Source: DATJUF01 sp035524095
Lineage (GTDB): Bacteria > Desulfobacterota > Binatia > Binatales > Binataceae
Assembly: GCA_035524095.1 (NCBI GenBank)
Contig: DATKPK010000047.1
Location: forward strand, 1 to 8,853
Direction: 5' to 3'
DNA: 8,853 nt
Below, in pieces: positions 1 through 8,084 of this stretch. Each line of letters starts with the position of its first letter. Position 1 is the stretch's first letter. The translations under genes were made by a program, and so were the position numbers. The notes beneath the pieces were generated by a model. It was not told the DNA's origin. It was given only the letters and a program-made list of their open reading frames with translations, and did not search any database.

Positions 1-1302
1 TTCTCGACAATGGGCTGGCCAGACGATACTCCGGAACTGCAATTTTATTATCCGACTAGCCTGTTGGTTACCGGCTTCGACATCATCTTTTTCTGGGTCG
101 CGCGGATGATGATGTTCGGTCTGAAATGCATGAACCGTGGAGTCGTTGAAGAATCGGTGCCGTTCCGCCACGTCTATATCACGCCGCTGGTGCGCGACCA
201 GTACGGCAAAAAAATGACCAAGTCGCGTGGCAACGTGGTCGATCCGCTCGAAATCATGGAGCGCTACGGCACCGATGCAGTGCGTTTCACGCTGGCGCAG
301 ATGGCGATCCAAGGCCGCGATTTGATTCTCTCGGATGATCGTCTGGCGGCGTCGAGGGCTTTTGCGAATAAAATCTGGAACGCCGCGCGTTTCGTGCTGA
401 TGAATTTGGAGGGTGCCCCTCAGCCCTTGCCGGCAATCGATCGGGCGCAGCTCTCATTGGCCGATCGATGGATTCTGAGCCGTCTCGACGGAGCGATTCG
501 CGGTGTAACTAATGCAATCGACGCCTACGAATTCAACAACGCGGCGCTCGTCGTTTATCAATTTATCTGGCATGAGTTCTGTGACTGGTATATCGAGCTG
601 GCAAAAGATCCGCTCAAGGCGGGTGGCGAGCGGCAGACGGCGGCGCGTTATGTGTTAGTCACTGCGTTCGACAAGCTATTGCGAATTCTGCATCCGTTCA
701 TGCCATTCATTTCAGAGGAAATCTGGCAGGTGCTGAAACCGTTTTTCCCCGAACCTCCAGACAGAGAGCATCTCGCCGTAGCGACGTTTCCGATAGCTTC
801 GGAGATAGCATATTTGACAGAATCCGAAGCCGTCTCGATGCAGCACTGTATTGAGGCCACGCAAGCGATCAATTCACTTAGGGCGCTCGCGGGTTACCAT
901 CCCGGGCAACGTGTCGCAGCCGTCGTACGCGCGAACAGCCTGACCGACCGCGCCGAGCTCGACTCCTGGCAACGCTATGCGATAACGCTGGGCAAGCTCA
1001 CAGATTTGCGCGCATTCTTGAATGGCGACAGCCAGCCGCAGCGTGCGATCTTTGCTCCGCTAGAATGGGGTGAGGTCGGGGTCGAGCCGCCTGAGAAGTT
1101 TGATTTTGACAAGGTGCGTTCAATGTTGAAAAAGAAATTAGACGAAGTGAGCGGACACCTTGAGCGCCATCGCAGCCGCTACGAGAATGCCGGCTTCCGC
1201 GCGAAAGCCGATGCCGAAACTGTTGCAGACATCGCCGAGCGAATCCAAGAGCTACAGTCGCAGCAACGAACGCTCGAAACACAGATTACTCAGTTGGGCT
1301 AG
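1..1302 (+). CDS. valS: Valyl-tRNA synthetase, C-terminal part (5' end outside window)
   Basis: Class I aminoacyl-tRNA synthetase that charges tRNA-Val in the cytoplasm. The frame is open from the first base (codons read F-S-T before the first Met at 10), so the true start and the HIGH motif lie upstream. Visible are the characteristic ValRS segment GWPDDTPEL, the YPTSLLVTGFDIIFFWVARM block of the catalytic core, and the ATP-binding KMSKS loop as KMTKS (211-225) followed by RGNVVDP. Next comes the helical anticodon-binding domain (DRWILSRL, WHEFCDWYIELAK, PFMPFISEEIWQ). The end, about 1090-1299, is a charged Lys/Glu/Arg-rich helical stretch matching the C-terminal coiled-coil tRNA-binding arm of bacterial ValRS. 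The frame stops with TAG at 1300-1302, and nadC begins 11 nt later. Nothing looks broken in the visible part. Confidence 0.97.
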   Translation, partial: FSTMGWPDDTPELQFYYPTSLLVTGFDIIFFWVARMMMFGLKCMNRGVVEESVPFRHVYITPLVRDQYGKKMTKSRGNVVDPLEIMERYGTDAVRFTLAQMAIQGRDLILSDDRLAASRAFANKIWNAARFVLMNLEGAPQPLPAIDRAQLSLADRWILSRLDGAIRGVTNAIDAYEFNNAALVVYQFIWHEFCDWYIELAKDPLKAGGERQTAARYVLVTAFDKLLRILHPFMPFISEEIWQVLKPFFPEPPDREHLAVATFPIASEIAYLTESEAVSMQHCIEATQAINSLRALAGYHPGQRVAAVVRANSLTDRAELDSWQRYAITLGKLTDLRAFLNGDSQPQRAIFAPLEWGEVGVEPPEKFDFDKVRSMLKKKLDEVSGHLERHRSRYENAGFRAKADAETVADIAERIQELQSQQRTLETQITQLG

Positions 1303-1313
1303 ATGACATCCGA

Positions 1314-2168
1314 ATGAACCTGCTTAGTCAAATCGATCTCGATGACTTGATCCGTCGAGCACTCGCCGAAGATGTAGGGCAGGGCGATATCACCACTGCT
1401 GCGACTGTGCCTTCCAATCAACCAGGCTCCGCCGCTATTACGGTCAAGGAAAGCGGCTTCATCATCTTTTGCGGCGGACCAATTCTCTCCCAGGTTTTCC
1501 AAGTGGCTGGTGCGCGTCCGCTAGTCGAATCATGCGTCGCCGAAGGTTCGCGGCTGGAGCAGGGCGTTGTCGCCGCGAAAATCGAGGGGTTACTCGCCGG
1601 ACTGCTGATCGGCGAACGGGTCGCGCTCAACTTCGTCCAGCTGATGTCGGGAATCGCAACGGCAACTCGCCGCTACGTCGACGCGGTCGCGGGCACTGGC
1701 GCCAAAATCGTCGATACCCGCAAGACCCATCCTGGCCTGCGCGCAATTGAAAAATACGCCGTACGATGTGGCGGTGGCAGGAACCATCGCTTCGGCCTCG
1801 ACAGCGGCGTTTTGATTAAGGACAACCATATCGCGGCGGCCGGTTCGATTCGCGAGGCGCTGGATCGGGCGCGGGCGCTCGCACCGCATACGTTCCGAAT
1901 CGAAATTGAATGCGAGACCTTGGCGCAAGTCGAACAAGCGATCGCGCATGGTGCAGCGTCGATTCTGCTGGACAACATGAGCCTTGGCGATCTGCGGCAA
2001 GCGCGGAAGGTTGCGGGCAAGAGTGTGGTGCTCGAAGCCTCCGGCGGCATCACGCTCGACACGGTCCGGGCGATTGCCGAAACCGGTGTCGATTTGATAT
2101 CCGTCGGCGCATTGACCCATTCTCCCAAAGCAGTCGATCTGAGCATGCGAATAGAGGCCACTTTATGA
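1314..2168 (+). CDS. nadC: Nicotinate-nucleotide pyrophosphorylase (quinolinate phosphoribosyltransferase)
   Basis: Converts quinolinate and PRPP to nicotinate mononucleotide, CO2 and pyrophosphate in de novo NAD synthesis. The 284 residues match the usual full length. The N-terminal domain has EDVGQGDITT (residues 19-28). ERVALNFVQLMSGIAT (101-116) is the conserved helix. The barrel carries TRKTHPGLR (135-143), GGGRNHRFGLDSGVLIKDNH (153-172, substrate and phosphate binding), EIECETL (197-203), LLDNM (218-222), EASGGI (241-246) and SVGALTHS (263-270). All blocks are intact. The start at 1314 is the only reasonable ATG: an in-frame stop closes the frame shortly upstream and the next motif follows at once. 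No clear Shine-Dalgarno precedes it. Translation may depend on coupling to valS, whose stop is 11 nt upstream. Probably part of a valS-nadC-birA transcript. Confidence 0.97.
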   Translation: MNLLSQIDLDDLIRRALAEDVGQGDITTAATVPSNQPGSAAITVKESGFIIFCGGPILSQVFQVAGARPLVESCVAEGSRLEQGVVAAKIEGLLAGLLIGERVALNFVQLMSGIATATRRYVDAVAGTGAKIVDTRKTHPGLRAIEKYAVRCGGGRNHRFGLDSGVLIKDNHIAAAGSIREALDRARALAPHTFRIEIECETLAQVEQAIAHGAASILLDNMSLGDLRQARKVAGKSVVLEASGGITLDTVRAIAETGVDLISVGALTHSPKAVDLSMRIEATL

Positions 2169-2222
2169 GAGCCTGCAACCTCGCGTCGAGGAGTTGAAGC
2201 GCACAGCTTCGGGATTCATCGC

Positions 2223-3020
2223 ATGCCGTCCAACCCGTACCAGGCGATTCAGCAAGGCGAACCGGGAACCATCGGATGGCGCATCGATTACTTTGATGAA
2301 ATCGGGTCCACTCAGCGGATCGCCGCCGAATTGGCGGCACGGGGCGTTGCCCAAGGCGCAGTCGTAATCGCCGAACGGCAAAGCGCCGGACGCGGCCGGA
2401 TGGGCCGCCAATGGCATTCGCCGTCAGGCATGAATCTCTACGCCACGATCATCCTGCGCCCGACAATCCCGATCGCCGAGGTCCCGCGACTAAGCCTCGT
2501 CGCTGGAGTGGCGGCGGCTGAGGCGCTGGAGATGGCCGCGCCCGGGATCGTGGCGCTCAAATGGCCCAACGACATCTGGCTCAACGGGCTCAAGGCCGGC
2601 GGCATCATCGCCGAAGCCGTGACCGACGCGGGTCATGGTTTGCAATGCGTTCTGCTCGGTATCGGGCTTAACCTGAATCTGGCCGCTCGCGATATACCGC
2701 CGGAATTGCAAGGCAAGGCGACTTCAGTGCTGATTGCGACCGGTTATCCATGCGATCGGTCCGCGATCGCGTCAGCGCTTTTGCAAAAGCTTAACACCCG
2801 CTATATGGAGACAGAGCGGCGTGGTTTCGCTGCGGTAAGGCCGCTTTGGGAACGCTACTCGGCGCTAACTGGAAAATCGGTGACTGTGGTTGACGGAGCG
2901 TCACGGATTGCGGGAACGGTGGCAGGAATCGACGCTGATGGGGCACTCCTGCTGGAAACGGCGGAAGGTCCGACGCGGATTTTGACCGGCGACGTGAGTA
3001 TCGAAGGAGCATACGGCTAA
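2223..3020 (+). CDS. birA: Biotin-[acetyl-CoA-carboxylase] ligase, monofunctional (no HTH domain)
   Basis: Activates biotin to biotinyl-AMP and attaches it to the biotin carrier domain of acetyl-CoA carboxylase and similar enzymes. The catalytic domain shows IGSTQ (28-31), the adenylate-binding loop GRGRMGRQW (57-64), KWPND (113-117), NGLKAGG with the likely biotin-contacting Lys124, and GIGLNLN (147-152). A small SH3-like C-terminal domain spans about 214-260. At 265 residues it lacks the N-terminal helix-turn-helix of E. coli BirA, so it should be an enzyme only and not a repressor of biotin genes. The ATG at 2223 is preceded by only a weak GGGA. There is no other usual start codon in frame back to the nadC stop at 2166, and nadC and birA share the same frame. 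The gap to nadC is 54 nt. The coaX gene that often follows birA in related arrangements is not present here. Confidence 0.95.
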   Translation: MPSNPYQAIQQGEPGTIGWRIDYFDEIGSTQRIAAELAARGVAQGAVVIAERQSAGRGRMGRQWHSPSGMNLYATIILRPTIPIAEVPRLSLVAGVAAAEALEMAAPGIVALKWPNDIWLNGLKAGGIIAEAVTDAGHGLQCVLLGIGLNLNLAARDIPPELQGKATSVLIATGYPCDRSAIASALLQKLNTRYMETERRGFAAVRPLWERYSALTGKSVTVVDGASRIAGTVAGIDADGALLLETAEGPTRILTGDVSIEGAYG

Positions 3021-3093
3021 CCGAAAACATGATACGGAATCCGCGAAGATAGAGATTTGGAAGTTGCTTAGAGAACAGGCAAGGATTTTGAAC

Positions 3094-3099
3094 GATAAT
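3094..3099 (+). promoter_or_regulatory. Possible -10 element upstream of the EF-G paralogue
   Basis: GATAAT matches the sigma-70 -10 consensus at five of six positions, in the AT-richer first half of the 232-bp gap between birA and the EF-G gene. The best -35 at standard distance (AGAACA, 3072-3077, 16-nt spacer) matches only half of TTGACA, so this is a weak call. It would give an untranslated leader of roughly 150 nt. The gap otherwise holds no gene. No convincing terminator for birA was found in it. Confidence 0.22.
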
Positions 3100-3239
3100 G
3101 TAAAGGCATAAGTAGAGCCTCAAAACGCACCGCGGACGGGACGCGGACGATCGTGGCGGGCCGGGAACTATCACCTCCCATGAGTGGCTCGCCGCGAAGA
3201 TGATGCGCGCCTCGAACGTGGTTACCCAAATGTTACGGT

Positions 3240-3246
3240 GAGGTGA
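3240..3246 (+). promoter_or_regulatory. Strong ribosome binding site of the EF-G paralogue
   Basis: GAGGTGA is a full match to the anti-Shine-Dalgarno core and sits six nucleotides before the ATG at 3253, which fixes that start. It is the best ribosome binding site in the window. The neighbouring nadC, birA and ntrY-like genes have weak ones, which suggests this gene is translated efficiently and independently. Confidence 0.85.
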
Positions 3247-3252
3247 ACCATC

Positions 3253-5361
3253 ATGGCAGTCGAGGAAATCGGGCGTCTGAGAACGATCGCGATCGTGGGG
3301 CAAGGCGGTACCGGGAAGACTCAGTTGGCGGACGCGATGCTCTTCACCGGCGGCGCCATTCCAAGGCTGGGCCGCCCCGACGACGGTAGCGCAGCGCTGG
3401 ACTTCGAGCCAGAAGAGACCACGCGCCACATCTCGATCAGTTCCGCCTTTCATCATTTCAACTGGAAAAAGACCGAAGTAATCCTTGCCGATACGCCCGG
3501 CTACAATGCCTTTTTGCCAGAGTCGTTCGCGGCACTTCGCGCCGTCGATGGCGTGGTTTTCGTTGCGACGGCAGGCGGCGACTTAAAGGTCGAGTCCGAG
3601 AAGCTCTTCGATGAAATCAATCGGCTCGGCTTGCCGCATATCGGGTTTGTTTCGCGGCTCGATCGCGAACGCACTAATTTCGACGCGGCGCTAGCCGACC
3701 TCGAGAAGACGCTGGAAGCCAAGCCGGTCGCACTGACCTTGCCGATCGGCGAAGAAGCCGAATTGCGCGGAGTAATCGATCTGCTCGCAATGAAGGCACT
3801 GATCTATCCCGACGCCAGCGGCAAAGCTAAAGAAGAGGAGCTGACGGGGGACCTCAAAACGCGCGCCGACGAGGCCCGGGTCAAGTTGTGCGAGGCCGTC
3901 TCCGAGACTGATGACGGGCTGCTCGAAAAATATCTGGATTCCGGCGAACTGAGTGAGGAAGAACTGCGCGCGGGCCTACGTGCAGCCGTACGGGAAGGCA
4001 AGCTGACGCCGGTATTATGCGGCTCGGGCGCGAAGAATATCGGTGCCGGTCCGCTAATCGACGCGATCGTGTCGTTCCTGCCTGCACCCAACGAGCGGCC
4101 CGCCACGCAGGGTCATGGCCCCTCCAACGGTACGATGGTCGAGCGGCCGCACGATCCTTCAGCGCCGTTCTCAGCGGTTGTCTTTAAGACCCTTATCGAT
4201 CCGTTTGCAGGCAAACTTTCGATCTTCCGCGTGATTTCGGGACGAGCCGTGAGCGATGCCGGGGTTCTGAATTCCACCCACGGAACGCGCGAGCGTTTCG
4301 GCCAACTGCTGCGCCTCGAAGGAAAAAAACAAGCGCCGCTCGCGGCTGCGCTGCCCGGCGAAATCGTCGCAGTGGCGAAGCTCAAAGATACCACGACCGG
4401 CGATACCTTATGTGATGAGAAGTCTCCGATTACCTTCGCGGCTCCGGAGAAGGCTCCGCCCGTTATCTCGTTCGCGATCCGCCCGAAGACTCGCGCCGAT
4501 GAGGAAAAGTCTTCGATGGCGTTGCAGCGACTGGTCGAAGAAGATCCCGCGCTAGAGACCCATCGCGACCCGCAGACGCATGAGATCATCCTTTCGGGCA
4601 CCGGTCAGATGCATATCGAGATCACCGTCGAAAAGCTCAAGCGCAAGTTCAATGTCGAGGTCGAACTGCAGGCGCCCAAGGTGCCGTATAAGGAAACCAT
4701 CAAAGGGCGTGCTGAGGCCCAAGGCAAATACAAGCGCCAATCGGGCGGACGCGGCCAGTACGGCGATTGCTGGCTGAAGATCGAACCGCTCCAACGTGGC
4801 GCCGGATTCGAATTCGTCGATCAGATTGTCGGCGGTTCAATCCCGCGCCAATTCATCCCATCGGTAGAAAAAGGCGTGCGCAGCACGCTGATCGAGGGCC
4901 ACCTGGCTGGCTACCCAGTAGTTGATCTGAAGGTCACAGTGTTCGACGGCAGCTTCCACGACGTCGATTCATCGGACATGGCTTTCCAGATCGCGGCCTC
5001 GATGGGACTCAAAAATGCCTTCGAGAAGGCTCGCCCAATCCTCCTTGAACCTATTATGTCGGTCGAAGTGTCTTGCCCCGACGAGTGTATGGGCGACGTG
5101 ATCGGCGACTTGAATTCGCGCCGTGGCCGGGTGCTGGGGATGGAGAGCAAGGCGCATGGACAGATGGTCAAGGCGCTCGTCCCGATGGCCGAAATTCTCA
5201 AATACGCGCCAGACTTGCGTTCGATGACGTCGGGCCGAGGTTCGTTTGAGGCTCATTTCTCCCATTACGACGAGGTACCCGCGCCGATCGCAGAGAAAGT
5301 CATCAAAGAAACGCGTGATGCGCGGGAAGCTGCGAAGGCTAACGGAAACGCTCACCCATAG
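3253..5361 (+). CDS. fusA: Elongation factor G paralogue (FusA2-like translational GTPase)
   Basis: A 702-residue protein with the complete five-domain plan of EF-G, the GTPase that drives tRNA-mRNA translocation on the ribosome. The P-loop GQGGTGKT (16-23), the switch I region EPEETTRHISI (52-62) and DTPGY (80-84) lie in the G domain, which runs to about residue 285. Domain II starts near FSAVVFKT (306), and domain III contains LSGTGQMHIEI (447-457). Domain IV has GKYKRQSGGRGQYGD (491-505) and the tip loop DGSFHDVDSSDMAF (565-578). Domain V starts near LLEPIM and contains GDLNSRRGRV (618-627). Two differences from classical EF-G are visible: the catalytic His of DTPGH is Tyr84, and the guanine-specificity motif NKxD is SRLD (134-137). 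The GxGGxGKT and DTPGY forms are typical of the EF-G-like/FusA2 branch. The gene has no rpsL, rpsG or tuf beside it, so it is more likely a second, specialised copy than the only EF-G. That role is inferred. Confidence 0.9.
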   Translation: MAVEEIGRLRTIAIVGQGGTGKTQLADAMLFTGGAIPRLGRPDDGSAALDFEPEETTRHISISSAFHHFNWKKTEVILADTPGYNAFLPESFAALRAVDGVVFVATAGGDLKVESEKLFDEINRLGLPHIGFVSRLDRERTNFDAALADLEKTLEAKPVALTLPIGEEAELRGVIDLLAMKALIYPDASGKAKEEELTGDLKTRADEARVKLCEAVSETDDGLLEKYLDSGELSEEELRAGLRAAVREGKLTPVLCGSGAKNIGAGPLIDAIVSFLPAPNERPATQGHGPSNGTMVERPHDPSAPFSAVVFKTLIDPFAGKLSIFRVISGRAVSDAGVLNSTHGTRERFGQLLRLEGKKQAPLAAALPGEIVAVAKLKDTTTGDTLCDEKSPITFAAPEKAPPVISFAIRPKTRADEEKSSMALQRLVEEDPALETHRDPQTHEIILSGTGQMHIEITVEKLKRKFNVEVELQAPKVPYKETIKGRAEAQGKYKRQSGGRGQYGDCWLKIEPLQRGAGFEFVDQIVGGSIPRQFIPSVEKGVRSTLIEGHLAGYPVVDLKVTVFDGSFHDVDSSDMAFQIAASMGLKNAFEKARPILLEPIMSVEVSCPDECMGDVIGDLNSRRGRVLGMESKAHGQMVKALVPMAEILKYAPDLRSMTSGRGSFEAHFSHYDEVPAPIAEKVIKETRDAREAAKANGNAHP

Positions 5362-5609
5362 GTTAGAAAGTAGCCTGCCGCTTGCACGCGCCACGAAGCC
5401 ACCAGGCAATACTTAATGTATTACTTTAATTTAGGTTGCCGACGGAGCCGGCTCTCGGAAAAAGTAAGCTGAAGTATCACTTAAGATTTACGTGCCTAAC
5501 GATCGGTCGGCTCGCAGGCTGCCAGCTCGCTCCGGTCCTTGATATGATAGCTCGACGCCGGCCCGTCTGATCGGAGAGAATACGGAAGGCGGGGCAGGCG
5601 AGTAGTTGC
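5362..5609 (+). other. Intergenic gap with AT-rich patch and small inverted repeats
   Basis: No gene is recognisable in these 248 bp. Small inverted repeats are GCCTG/CAGGC (5373-5377 with 5403-5407, 25-nt loop), AATAC-TTAAT-GTATT (5408-5422) in an AT-rich patch reaching about 5434, and the perfect palindrome GAGCCGGCTC (5445-5454) flanked by CCGA/TCGG. None is followed by a T-run on the + strand, so none is a convincing intrinsic terminator for the EF-G gene. The second half holds a possible promoter at 5519-5548. Confidence 0.6.
5519..5548 (+). promoter_or_regulatory. Possible sigma-70 promoter of the DUF2905-ntrY-lpxC group
   Basis: CTGCCA (5519-5524, four of six consensus bases) and TATGAT (5543-5548, five of six) are separated by 18 nt. 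They lie about 60 bp before the ATG at 5610, in the right place to drive the membrane protein and kinase genes. The call rests on the two hexamers only. Confidence 0.35.
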
Positions 5610-5843
5610 ATGGCAGCTTTAGGCAAAGTTCTAATTTTCGCCGGACTGCTGATCGCGCTCTGCGGTGTCGGTCTGTGGGTGCTGAGTAACATTGGTACGT
5701 CCGTACCGTTCGTCGGCCGTATTGGCCGCTTACCCGGCGACATCTATATCAAGCGCGGCAATTTCACTTTCTATTTTCCCCTGATGACTTCGATTATAGC
5801 CAGTATCGTGTTGACGATCATTTTTGCCCTGCTGCGGCGCTGA
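5610..5843 (+). CDS. DUF2905-type small inner-membrane protein
   Basis: A 77-residue protein of unknown function with two hydrophobic helices (about 5-27 and 55-75) joined by a conserved loop reading GRLPGDIYIKRGNFTFYFP (39-57). That loop plus TM arrangement is the hallmark of the DUF2905 family, found widely in bacteria as a very small membrane protein. It ends in two arginines, which fits a cytoplasmic C-terminus. The ATG at 5610 has a modest AGGCGAG upstream, with no better in-frame start. It ends 18 nt before the histidine kinase gene, so the two are almost certainly on one transcript. No catalytic residues are evident. A link to the kinase is suggested only by position. Confidence 0.85.
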   Translation: MAALGKVLIFAGLLIALCGVGLWVLSNIGTSVPFVGRIGRLPGDIYIKRGNFTFYFPLMTSIIASIVLTIIFALLRR

Positions 5844-5861
5844 CCGTCCAGCTTTCGGACC

Positions 5862-8084
5862 ATGGACCAGCGCGACGCCCTGATTCGATCGGCCGAGATG
5901 AAGCGCCGGCGGCGCGAACTTATCGCCGTCGCGATCGCCTCGGCGACATTGATTGCGTTCGTGCTCGCGCAGACGCAACTGCCTCCGCTCAGCTCGCATA
6001 CCTCGCTGGTCTCGAATCTTGTTGTCATCCTGCTGTTCGACCTGAGCTTCCTGTTGCTCGGCCTGATGCTCTTGCTGGTTGGGCGGAATTTGGCGAAAAC
6101 AATTTTCGAGCGGCGCCGCGGCCTGATCGGCTCTAAACTACAGGCGCGGCTGGTCTTCGGCTTTATCGCGGTCGCGCTCGTTCCGAGCGCCTTTCTACTT
6201 TACGTGGCGGGAACCTTTCTGCACGCTGATATCGACCGCTGGTTCAATCCCGAGTACGAGCGCGTACTCGACGACTCGCTTGAAATTGCCCAGATCTACT
6301 ATCTCAACTCGGCCAACAACGCTGCCCATTTCGCGCGTGTCCTAGCTGGTAAAATCGCCGACCGCGACCTGCTCAAGCCCTCGAATCATGACCGGTTGCG
6401 CCAGTTTATCGAGCGCGCCCAGCAGGAATATAACCTCGGCACAGTGGAGGTCTTCGCCGCCAACCGAAGCCTCCTGATGCTGGTGCTGAGCCCGCGTACG
6501 CCGACTGGAATCGGGGTCTCGCCCGAGTCGGCAATCGTCACCTCAACCCTTGCCGGCCATTCGCTGACTCGCACTGATCGCCTCGGCCAGGCCGACGTTA
6601 TCCGTGGCAGCGCGCCGATCTATACGTCAGTAGATAGCGACACTGTTTCTGGTGCGGTGGTGGCTGATTACTATCTGCCTAGCAGTCTGGCGGACCGGGC
6701 AGCCGGCATCTCGCATACCTTCGAGCAATATTTTCAGTTGCGCATACTCCATCAGCCGATCATGAACAGCTACGTTCTGGCATTGGTCCTAATCGGGCTT
6801 GCAGTCGTGTTGCTGGCGAGTTGGTTTGGGATGTATCTGGCGCGCGGAATCACCGGACCGATCAAGCTTCTGGCTGAAGGAACGCAGGCCGTTGCTGGCG
6901 GCAATCTCAACCATGAGATTCCGCCAATCGGCGATGATGAACTGGGCCAATTGGTAGCATCGTTCAATCGCATGACCACCGATCTGCGCGCGTCACGCTC
7001 CGAACTGGAGCGGCGGCGAGTCTATACTGAGACGCTTTTGCGTAACGTTTCGGCAGGTGTGCTCGGGCTCAATCCCGAAGGAATCGTCACGGCGATCAAT
7101 CCATGTGCCGAGCGGCTCTTGGGGCTGCGCGCCGCCACTGTACTGGGACGGCTTTACTCGGATTCATTTCCCGCAACCCTTAAAGATGCGCTCGACAATC
7201 TTCTGACGGCGGGCGCGCCTGCTCCCGAGGCACAATCGTCACTCAAACTTGATGGGAAGGGTGCCGAGGCGGAGTTAATGATGACTGCCACGCCGCTTAG
7301 CGACGAGAGCGGCGGCGACCTCGGTACAGTGCTTTTTTTCGAGGATGTCAGCCAGATCGCTAAGGTCGAACGGATGGAGGCATGGCGCGAGGTCGCGCGG
7401 CGAATCGCTCACGAGATTAAGAATCCACTGACGCCGATCCAGCTTTCGGCTGAGCGGATGCGCCGTCAATTGCGCGGCGGTTCGGACAGCGACGCGCGGC
7501 TGCTCGAGGAATGTACGCATACGATTATCGGCGAGGTCGAGGGACTCAAGCGTTTGGTCAACGAGTTCTCGGCTTTCGCGCGGATGCCGCAGTCGCGGCC
7601 GTTGCCCGGCAATCTCAACGCACTCGCCCAAGAAACGCTGGCGCTGATCCGCGAGGCTCATCCGGAGGTCCAGTTCACCGACGAGTTCGACGCCGACCTG
7701 CCGTCAATCGCGATTGATCGTGAAGCACTCAAGCGCGCCATCTTCAATCTACTAGACAATGCGGTGGCCGCGGCGGTTAGCGTCAACCATAACGGCAGCC
7801 CGCCGGAGGTCGCCGTACGGACCACAATCGATCGCGATAGCGGAGTGGTAACTCTTGAGGTCGCTGACAACGGACCGGGGATCGAACCGCGTTATCGCAC
7901 TCGCATTTTTGAGCCTTATTTCTCGACCAAAAAGGGCGGCACCGGCTTGGGCCTCGCAATTGTCTCGTCGATTATCACCGACCATCACGGCTTTATCCGC
8001 GTGCGCGATAACGCGCCGCGCGGAAGTAGATTCATCGTCGAGTTTCCAGTAACGCTTTCGCAGCCAATCTCGGTTTCCGCCTGA
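5862..8084 (+). CDS. ntrY: NtrY-like membrane sensor histidine kinase
   Basis: A 740-residue inner-membrane kinase that autophosphorylates on His and passes the phosphate to a response regulator. Predicted helices are about 20-38, 50-73, 96-118 and 304-328, with a large extracytoplasmic sensor region between the last two (about 119-300). The segment GRNLAKTIFERRRGLIGSKL (74-93) followed by a helix with ALVPS is typical of NtrY. After the last helix come HAMP (about 325-378), PAS (about 385-497), the dimerisation/phosphoacceptor domain with RRIAHEIKNPLTPIQLSAERM (His517), and the ATPase domain. The ATPase domain has an N-box with Asn629/Asn633, DNGPG (669-673), FEPYFSTK (683-690) and GGTGLGLAI (692-700). 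Every catalytic box is intact. The start at 5862 follows the DUF2905 stop by 18 nt and has a weak ribosome site; Met13 is an alternative. Its likely partner is the receiver domain encoded 73 bp downstream, where ntrX would normally stand. Confidence 0.93.
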   Translation: MDQRDALIRSAEMKRRRRELIAVAIASATLIAFVLAQTQLPPLSSHTSLVSNLVVILLFDLSFLLLGLMLLLVGRNLAKTIFERRRGLIGSKLQARLVFGFIAVALVPSAFLLYVAGTFLHADIDRWFNPEYERVLDDSLEIAQIYYLNSANNAAHFARVLAGKIADRDLLKPSNHDRLRQFIERAQQEYNLGTVEVFAANRSLLMLVLSPRTPTGIGVSPESAIVTSTLAGHSLTRTDRLGQADVIRGSAPIYTSVDSDTVSGAVVADYYLPSSLADRAAGISHTFEQYFQLRILHQPIMNSYVLALVLIGLAVVLLASWFGMYLARGITGPIKLLAEGTQAVAGGNLNHEIPPIGDDELGQLVASFNRMTTDLRASRSELERRRVYTETLLRNVSAGVLGLNPEGIVTAINPCAERLLGLRAATVLGRLYSDSFPATLKDALDNLLTAGAPAPEAQSSLKLDGKGAEAELMMTATPLSDESGGDLGTVLFFEDVSQIAKVERMEAWREVARRIAHEIKNPLTPIQLSAERMRRQLRGGSDSDARLLEECTHTIIGEVEGLKRLVNEFSAFARMPQSRPLPGNLNALAQETLALIREAHPEVQFTDEFDADLPSIAIDREALKRAIFNLLDNAVAAAVSVNHNGSPPEVAVRTTIDRDSGVVTLEVADNGPGIEPRYRTRIFEPYFSTKKGGTGLGLAIVSSIITDHHGFIRVRDNAPRGSRFIVEFPVTLSQPISVSA

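Noticed and set aside
3200..3241. A 13-residue frame ending within the EF-G gene's ribosome site, considered as a leader peptide
   Set aside because: It has no ribosome site of its own, no run of regulatory codons, and no terminator or alternative hairpins beside it.
2791..3456. A 221-codon minus-strand open frame spanning the birA-EF-G gap
   Set aside because: It overlaps the ends of two well-supported genes, has no recognisable domain, is low-complexity rich in Pro/Arg/Ser, and reads as the shadow of GC-rich coding sequence.
5439..5463. CCGA..GAGCCGGCTC..TCGG hairpin followed by AAAAA, considered as a terminator
   Set aside because: The run after the stem is A on the + strand, and on the minus strand there is no T-run on the correct side, so it does not fit an intrinsic terminator in either direction.
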